The notes under the pieces are model-generated. The model saw only the letters and a program-made list of their open reading frames with translations. It was not told where the DNA came from and ran no database searches. A DNA stretch of 64,000 nt from an uncultured Eubacteriales bacterium (lineage in GTDB: Bacteria > Bacillota > Clostridia > Oscillospirales > Oscillospiraceae). Below, one piece after another: positions 60,377 to 64,000 of the stretch. A program made the translations under genes and the position numbers. The stretch covers positions 1 through 64,000 of the forward strand of contig UROF01000001.1 of NCBI GenBank assembly GCA_900549475.1. Reading direction: 5' to 3'. How positions within the stretch are numbered: position 1 is the stretch's first letter; each line of letters begins with the position of its first letter.

Positions 60377-61798
60377 ATGGAGGGTATTTTAAAGGCAATA
60401 GAGGCTGGCAATAGTTGGCTGAATGGTATCGTTTGGGGTATACCTGCCTTGGTGCTGCTGATGGGTGCCGGCATTATCCTGACGGTGATGCTCAGGGGCT
60501 TCCAGTTCCGGAAGTTCGGCTATGCCATGAAGAACACCATCGGCAAAATGTTCCATAAGCACGAAGCCAAGCAGGGTGAAGTCACGCCCTTCCAGGCGCT
60601 GACGACTGCTCTGGCTGCCACAGTAGGTACCGGTAATATCGCCGGTATCACGTCTGCCGTCACACTGGGTGGTGCGGGTTCCATCTTCTGGCTGTGGATC
60701 TCTGCTCTGCTGGGCATGGCCACCAAATATTCCGAGGTACTGCTGGCGGTAAAATACCGCGAGCGCAATGCCCATGGTGACTGGGTGGGCGGTCCCATGT
60801 ATTACATCCGCAATGGTTTGGGCAAGAACTGGAAGTGGCTGGCAGTCGTTTTCTGTATCTTTGGCGGCCTGGCCTCTTTCGGTATCGGCAATGCCGTGCA
60901 GGTCGGTAATATTACCGGATCGATCAACAATGCGATCCAGCAGTTTGTTCCCTCTGCCGCAGATCACGTTTCTACCATCAATCTGGTACTGGGAATCGTG
61001 CTGGCCATCATCGTCGGTGTTGTGCTGCTGGGCGGCATCAAGCGCATCGGCAGCGTTACTGAGAAACTGGTCCCCGTTATGGCGGCGGTGTATATCATTG
61101 CCTGTTTGGTAGTGGTGTTTGCCAATGTAACGGATATTCCTCGTGTGTTCGGTATGATCTTCAAGGGCGCCTTTACACCGGAAGCTGTTACTGGCGGCGC
61201 CGTGGGTATCTCCATTAAGCTTTGTGTGACTTGGGGTGTCAAGCGCGGCGTGTTCTCCAACGAGGCAGGCCTTGGTTCTGCTCCCATTGCCCACGCTGCT
61301 TCTTCCGAGCCCAATCCGGTCAAGCAGGGCTTGTATGGTATTTTTGAAGTGTTCATGGATACCATCGTCATCTGCACCCTCACCGGTCTGACCCTTCTTC
61401 TTACCGCTGACAGTATCGGTATCAGCTACGGTACTGATCCGGGAACTGCCCTCAATGCCCAGGCGTTGGGAACCGTCTTTGGCTCCCGCATCGGCGCACT
61501 GATCATCGCTATCGGCCTGAGCCTGTTCGCATTGTCTACGGTTCTGAGCTGGGGCCTTTATGGTACCCGCTGCTGGGAATTCATTTTCGGAACCAAGGCT
61601 ATCAAGCCCTATCAGATCATCTTTACCCTTATCGTTATTGTAGGTGCTACCATGAGCCTCGATCTGGCATGGAACATTGCCGATACCTTGAATGGTCTGA
61701 TGGCGATCCCCAACCTGATCGGTGTGCTTGCGCTGTCTGGTGTGGTTGTAAAATCCACCCGGGAATTCTTCAGCAAGGATAAAGAACTGCGCTCATAA
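60377..61798 (+). CDS. Alanine/glycine:cation symporter (AGCS family), copy 1
   Basis: 473-aa sodium-coupled amino acid carrier of the AGCS family with about 11 hydrophobic segments and the signature GGPMYYIRNGLGKNW, ATVGTGNIAGI, FSNEAGLGSAPIAHAAS. No signal peptide beyond the first helix. GAGGAG precedes ATG 60377. The glycine riboswitch upstream points to glycine as substrate. Confidence 0.95.
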   Translation: MEGILKAIEAGNSWLNGIVWGIPALVLLMGAGIILTVMLRGFQFRKFGYAMKNTIGKMFHKHEAKQGEVTPFQALTTALAATVGTGNIAGITSAVTLGGAGSIFWLWISALLGMATKYSEVLLAVKYRERNAHGDWVGGPMYYIRNGLGKNWKWLAVVFCIFGGLASFGIGNAVQVGNITGSINNAIQQFVPSAADHVSTINLVLGIVLAIIVGVVLLGGIKRIGSVTEKLVPVMAAVYIIACLVVVFANVTDIPRVFGMIFKGAFTPEAVTGGAVGISIKLCVTWGVKRGVFSNEAGLGSAPIAHAASSEPNPVKQGLYGIFEVFMDTIVICTLTGLTLLLTADSIGISYGTDPGTALNAQALGTVFGSRIGALIIAIGLSLFALSTVLSWGLYGTRCWEFIFGTKAIKPYQIIFTLIVIVGATMSLDLAWNIADTLNGLMAIPNLIGVLALSGVVVKSTREFFSKDKELRS

Positions 61799-61844
61799 TT
61801 GACGTTCTTCCTATTTTCTTCCCTTTCTCACCCTCCCATAAGCA

Positions 61845-61890
61845 AGGATACGGCGGCTTGGTCTCTCTGAGACCGAGCCGCCGTATTCCT
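61845..61890 (+). terminator. Terminator after first glycine symporter
   Basis: Long stem AAGGATACGGCGGCTTGGTCTC with its partner GAGACCGAGCCGCCGTATTCCTT (one G-U, one mismatch), 50 bp after the stop. Confidence 0.75.
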
Positions 61891-62088
61891 TGAAATAATG
61901 CATAAAATTCCCCAGAAGCATTTGGCATAAAAATCCATTCCAGCGTATTTCATATCTGCTTCTGCAAGCAGAAATACAAAGGAAAAAACCTAGTAATATC
62001 AGTCATTAGAGCGCTTTTGTTTAGAAAGTAACGTTCGCTAAGATTTTGCAAAAAAGATATCTATGCTGATAAAATTGATTTCTATGCC
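61891..62088. other. AT-rich intergenic region, no gene seen
   Basis: About 200 bp between the terminator of symporter 1 and the promoter of symporter 2. Only a small hairpin (TCTGCTT-CTGC-AAGCAGA) is visible. Confidence 0.5.
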
Positions 62089-62117
62089 TTGTGTGAGGGG
62101 ATACTCTTTGCTACAAT
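62089..62117 (+). promoter_or_regulatory. Sigma-A promoter of second glycine symporter
   Basis: TTGTGT (62089-62094), 17 bp, TACAAT (62112-62117). Confidence 0.6.
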
Positions 62118-62139
62118 AATGCCATCAAACACGCAACTG

Positions 62140-62325
62140 GACAAAAGCTGCAGGAGAACAGCCGCTGCTGTGAAGAGCGGCTCACCAACGGCGCAAAACG
62201 TACTGGTGCCCTTCGGGGCGGGACTGCAGCTGCTGTTAGGATTCTGGAGAAGTCTGCTGAAGGCAGATGCCGAAGGTGCAAGCGGAGGTCCCCCGTAAAC
62301 TCTCAGGCGAAAGGACAGAATGCCG
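62140..62325 (+). ncRNA. Glycine riboswitch, second symporter
   Basis: Canonical aptamer at 62239-62322: CTGGAGAAGTC, GATGCCGAAGGTGCAAGCGG, AAACTCTCAGGCGAAAGGACAGA. An upstream block (62145-62238) starts GCAGGAGAA and contains a poorly matching CACCAACGGCGCAAAA, a likely eroded first aptamer. The canonical half closely copies that of the first symporter. Confidence 0.9.
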
Positions 62326-62402
62326 TCCAGCAGGACTGCAGGGGTTGGAGCCCCCCGGCAGGGAGTGCGATGGTTTTCGGTATACGTGTTTTCGCAGGCA
62401 GA

Positions 62403-62440
62403 GACGGGAGCGCCGCAGATCCAGCGGCGCTCCCGTCTCT
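62403..62440 (+). terminator. Riboswitch terminator before second glycine symporter
   Basis: GACGGGAGCGCCGC pairs with GCGGCGCTCCCGTC (62403-62437), 7-nt loop, then TCTGTTGTTG. Confidence 0.75.
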
Positions 62441-62475
62441 GTTGTTGGGTGTAGGGAATCGAAAGGAGAGAGAGT

Positions 62476-63894
62476 ATGGAAGGATTTATAAACGCAATAG
62501 CAACCGGCAATAGTTTTATCAATGGTATTGTCTGGGGTATTCCGGCACTGGTGCTCCTTATGGGCGCTGGCATCTTCCTGACCTTGGGACTCAAAGGGTT
62601 CCAGTTCCGGAAGTTTGGCTACGCCATGAAGAACACCATCGGCAAAATGTTCCATAAGCATGAGGCCAAGGAAGGTGAAGTCACGCCGTTCCAGGCGCTG
62701 ACCACCGCTCTGGCCGCTACAGTGGGTACCGGCAATATCGCCGGTATCACTACCGCCGTCACGCTGGGCGGTGCCGGCTCCATTTTCTGGGTGTGGGTAT
62801 CTGCCCTGCTGGGCATGGCCACCAAGTATTCCGAGGTACTGCTGGCGGTGAAATACCGCGAGCGCAATGCCTATGGCGACTGGGTAGGCGGCCCCATGTA
62901 TTACATTAAGAACGGCCTTGGCAAGAACTGGAAGTGGCTGGCAGTTATTTTCTGTATCTTCGGCGGCCTTGCCTCCTTTGGTATCGGTAACGCAGTGCAG
63001 GTGGGCAACATCACCGACTCCGTCAACACCGCCATTCAGGCCTTCATCCCCTCCGCTGCAGAGAGTGCCAACACCATCAATCTGGTGCTGGGCCTGGTAC
63101 TGATGATCATCGTTGGTGTCGTTCTCCTGGGCGGTATCAAGCGCATCGGCAGCGTCACGGAGAAGCTGGTGCCCTTCATGTCCCTTATCTACATCATCTC
63201 CTGCCTGATCGTCCTGATCGCCCACGCCGGCGAGCTGCCCCGTGTGTTCGGTCTGATCTTCCGCGGCGCGTTCTCCCCTGAGGCTGTCACCGGTGGTGCT
63301 GCCGGTATGACCATCAAGCTCTGCATTGAGTGGGGCGTCAAGCGGGGCGTCTTCTCCAACGAAGCTGGCCTTGGTTCCGCGCCTATTGCTCACGCTGCCT
63401 CCTCTGAGTCCAATCCTGTCAAGCAGGGCCTCTATGGTATCTTCGAGGTATTCATGGACACCATCGTGATCTGCTCCCTGTCCGGTCTCACCATTCTGGT
63501 GGCTCTCACGGAGGAACAGCTCAACTACGGCGTTCAGGGTACTACGGCTCTGAACTCCCAGGCTCTGGGTACTGTGTTCGGTGAGAAGATCGGCGCGCTG
63601 ATCATCGCCATCGGTCTGGGCCTGTTTGCCCTGTCCACGGTGCTCAGCTGGGGTCTCTACGGTACCCGCTGCTGGGAGTATATCCTGGGTACCAAGGCCA
63701 TCAAGCCCTACCAGATCATTTTCACCCTGGTTGTCCTGGTGGGTGCCACTATGGATCTGGGGCTGGCCTGGGATATTGCCGATACCCTCAACGGCCTCAT
63801 GGCTATCCCCAACCTTATCGCGGTATTCGCCCTGTCTGGTGTGGTCTTTAAGACTACCAAAGAATTTTTCTCTGCAGAAAAGCTCCGTAAGTAA
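62476..63894 (+). CDS. Alanine/glycine:cation symporter (AGCS family), copy 2
   Basis: 472-aa paralogue of the gene at 60377, matching it along its whole length, including GGPMYYIKNGLGKNW and FSNEAGLGSAPIAHAAS. Differences cluster in loop regions (for example ALTEEQLNYGVQG against TADSIGISYGTDPG in the other copy). AAAGGAG precedes ATG 62476. It has its own promoter, riboswitch and terminator, so it is a duplicate of the entire regulatory unit and not only of the gene. Confidence 0.95.
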   Translation: MEGFINAIATGNSFINGIVWGIPALVLLMGAGIFLTLGLKGFQFRKFGYAMKNTIGKMFHKHEAKEGEVTPFQALTTALAATVGTGNIAGITTAVTLGGAGSIFWVWVSALLGMATKYSEVLLAVKYRERNAYGDWVGGPMYYIKNGLGKNWKWLAVIFCIFGGLASFGIGNAVQVGNITDSVNTAIQAFIPSAAESANTINLVLGLVLMIIVGVVLLGGIKRIGSVTEKLVPFMSLIYIISCLIVLIAHAGELPRVFGLIFRGAFSPEAVTGGAAGMTIKLCIEWGVKRGVFSNEAGLGSAPIAHAASSESNPVKQGLYGIFEVFMDTIVICSLSGLTILVALTEEQLNYGVQGTTALNSQALGTVFGEKIGALIIAIGLGLFALSTVLSWGLYGTRCWEYILGTKAIKPYQIIFTLVVLVGATMDLGLAWDIADTLNGLMAIPNLIAVFALSGVVFKTTKEFFSAEKLRK

Positions 63895-64000
63895 GCTCCC
63901 ATACTACTCCTCTTTGCGGCAGGGGGTGCAGCCTGCGCTGTGCCTCCTGTCCGAAGGAGGAGAGTCGAAAACAGTTTCTCTGTAGCAGCTCCGGACTGGT
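63895..64000. other. Window end, no gene seen
   Basis: About 105 bp past the symporter stop. No recognisable gene or strong terminator before the window ends. Confidence 0.4.

Noticed and set aside
1..64000. CRISPR arrays, insertion sequences or rRNA genes
   Set aside because: No regularly spaced repeats, transposase frames with terminal repeats, or rRNA segments were seen.

Overview
The window looks like a chromosomal segment of a GC-rich, strictly anaerobic, spore-forming clostridium, most likely an Oscillospiraceae/Flavonifractor-type gut bacterium. This is inferred from gene content and not from any database search. The supporting genes are a Csp/SleC spore-germination set, a SpoIIM-like protein, oxygen-sensitive class III ribonucleotide reductase (nrdD/nrdG), indolepyruvate:ferredoxin oxidoreductase, clostridial GcvPA/GcvPB, and heavy use of T-boxes and riboswitches behind good sigma-A promoters. 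All calls were made by reading the sequence; none was confirmed by alignment.

Layout. 1-1.7 kb: the end of a large serine recombinase, probably the right edge of an integrative element, stopping just short of tRNA-Pro(CGG). 1.9-6.6 kb: two translationally coupled subtilisin-like Csp proteases divergent from sleC. 6.6-7.1 kb: a promoter- and terminator-bounded structured region, a candidate non-coding RNA. 7.1-9.3 kb: GreA-like factor, then a CNNM/CorC transporter behind a leader-peptide/attenuator. 9.3-12.8 kb: FecCD-type metal-chelate ABC transporter with an FmdE-like protein. 13.1-16.4 kb: nrdG, two NrdR boxes, and nrdD with a C-terminal glutaredoxin-like domain. 16.4-21.4 kb: GH3 glucosidase, beta-lactamase-fold hydrolase, DUF3841 protein.

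21.4-33.5 kb is a coherent aryl-acid/aromatic amino acid block: aminotransferase, ACT protein, phenylacetate-CoA ligase, IorAB behind a T-box whose specifier reads Phe (TTC), a second acyl-CoA ligase and a sodium:solute symporter behind a T-box whose specifier reads Tyr (TAC), and a PaaI-type thioesterase. T-boxes switch genes on when the amino acid is short. The set therefore reads best as making Phe/Tyr from scavenged aryl acids by reductive carboxylation. A fluoride riboswitch precedes a frameshifted cation:proton antiporter inside this block.

33.8-46.4 kb is mostly housekeeping: ACT-metallo-beta-lactamase fusion, SpoIIM-like, gltX, trpS, tagO/wecA, UDP-GlcNAc 2-epimerase, an unknown three-gene operon, nth, rarA, an S1-domain protein, and DUF951 with a tiny membrane peptide. 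46.4-56.4 kb: a complete glycine-cleavage operon (gcvT, a gcvT-glyA fusion, gcvH, gcvPA, gcvPB, lplA, lpdA) behind a glycine riboswitch. 56.4-59.9 kb: rqcH, mini-RNase III, and a nitroreductase-Nudix fusion. 60-64 kb: two paralogous alanine/glycine:cation symporters, each behind its own glycine riboswitch and terminator. Glycine uptake and glycine breakdown/one-carbon supply are thus controlled by the same ligand within 15 kb.
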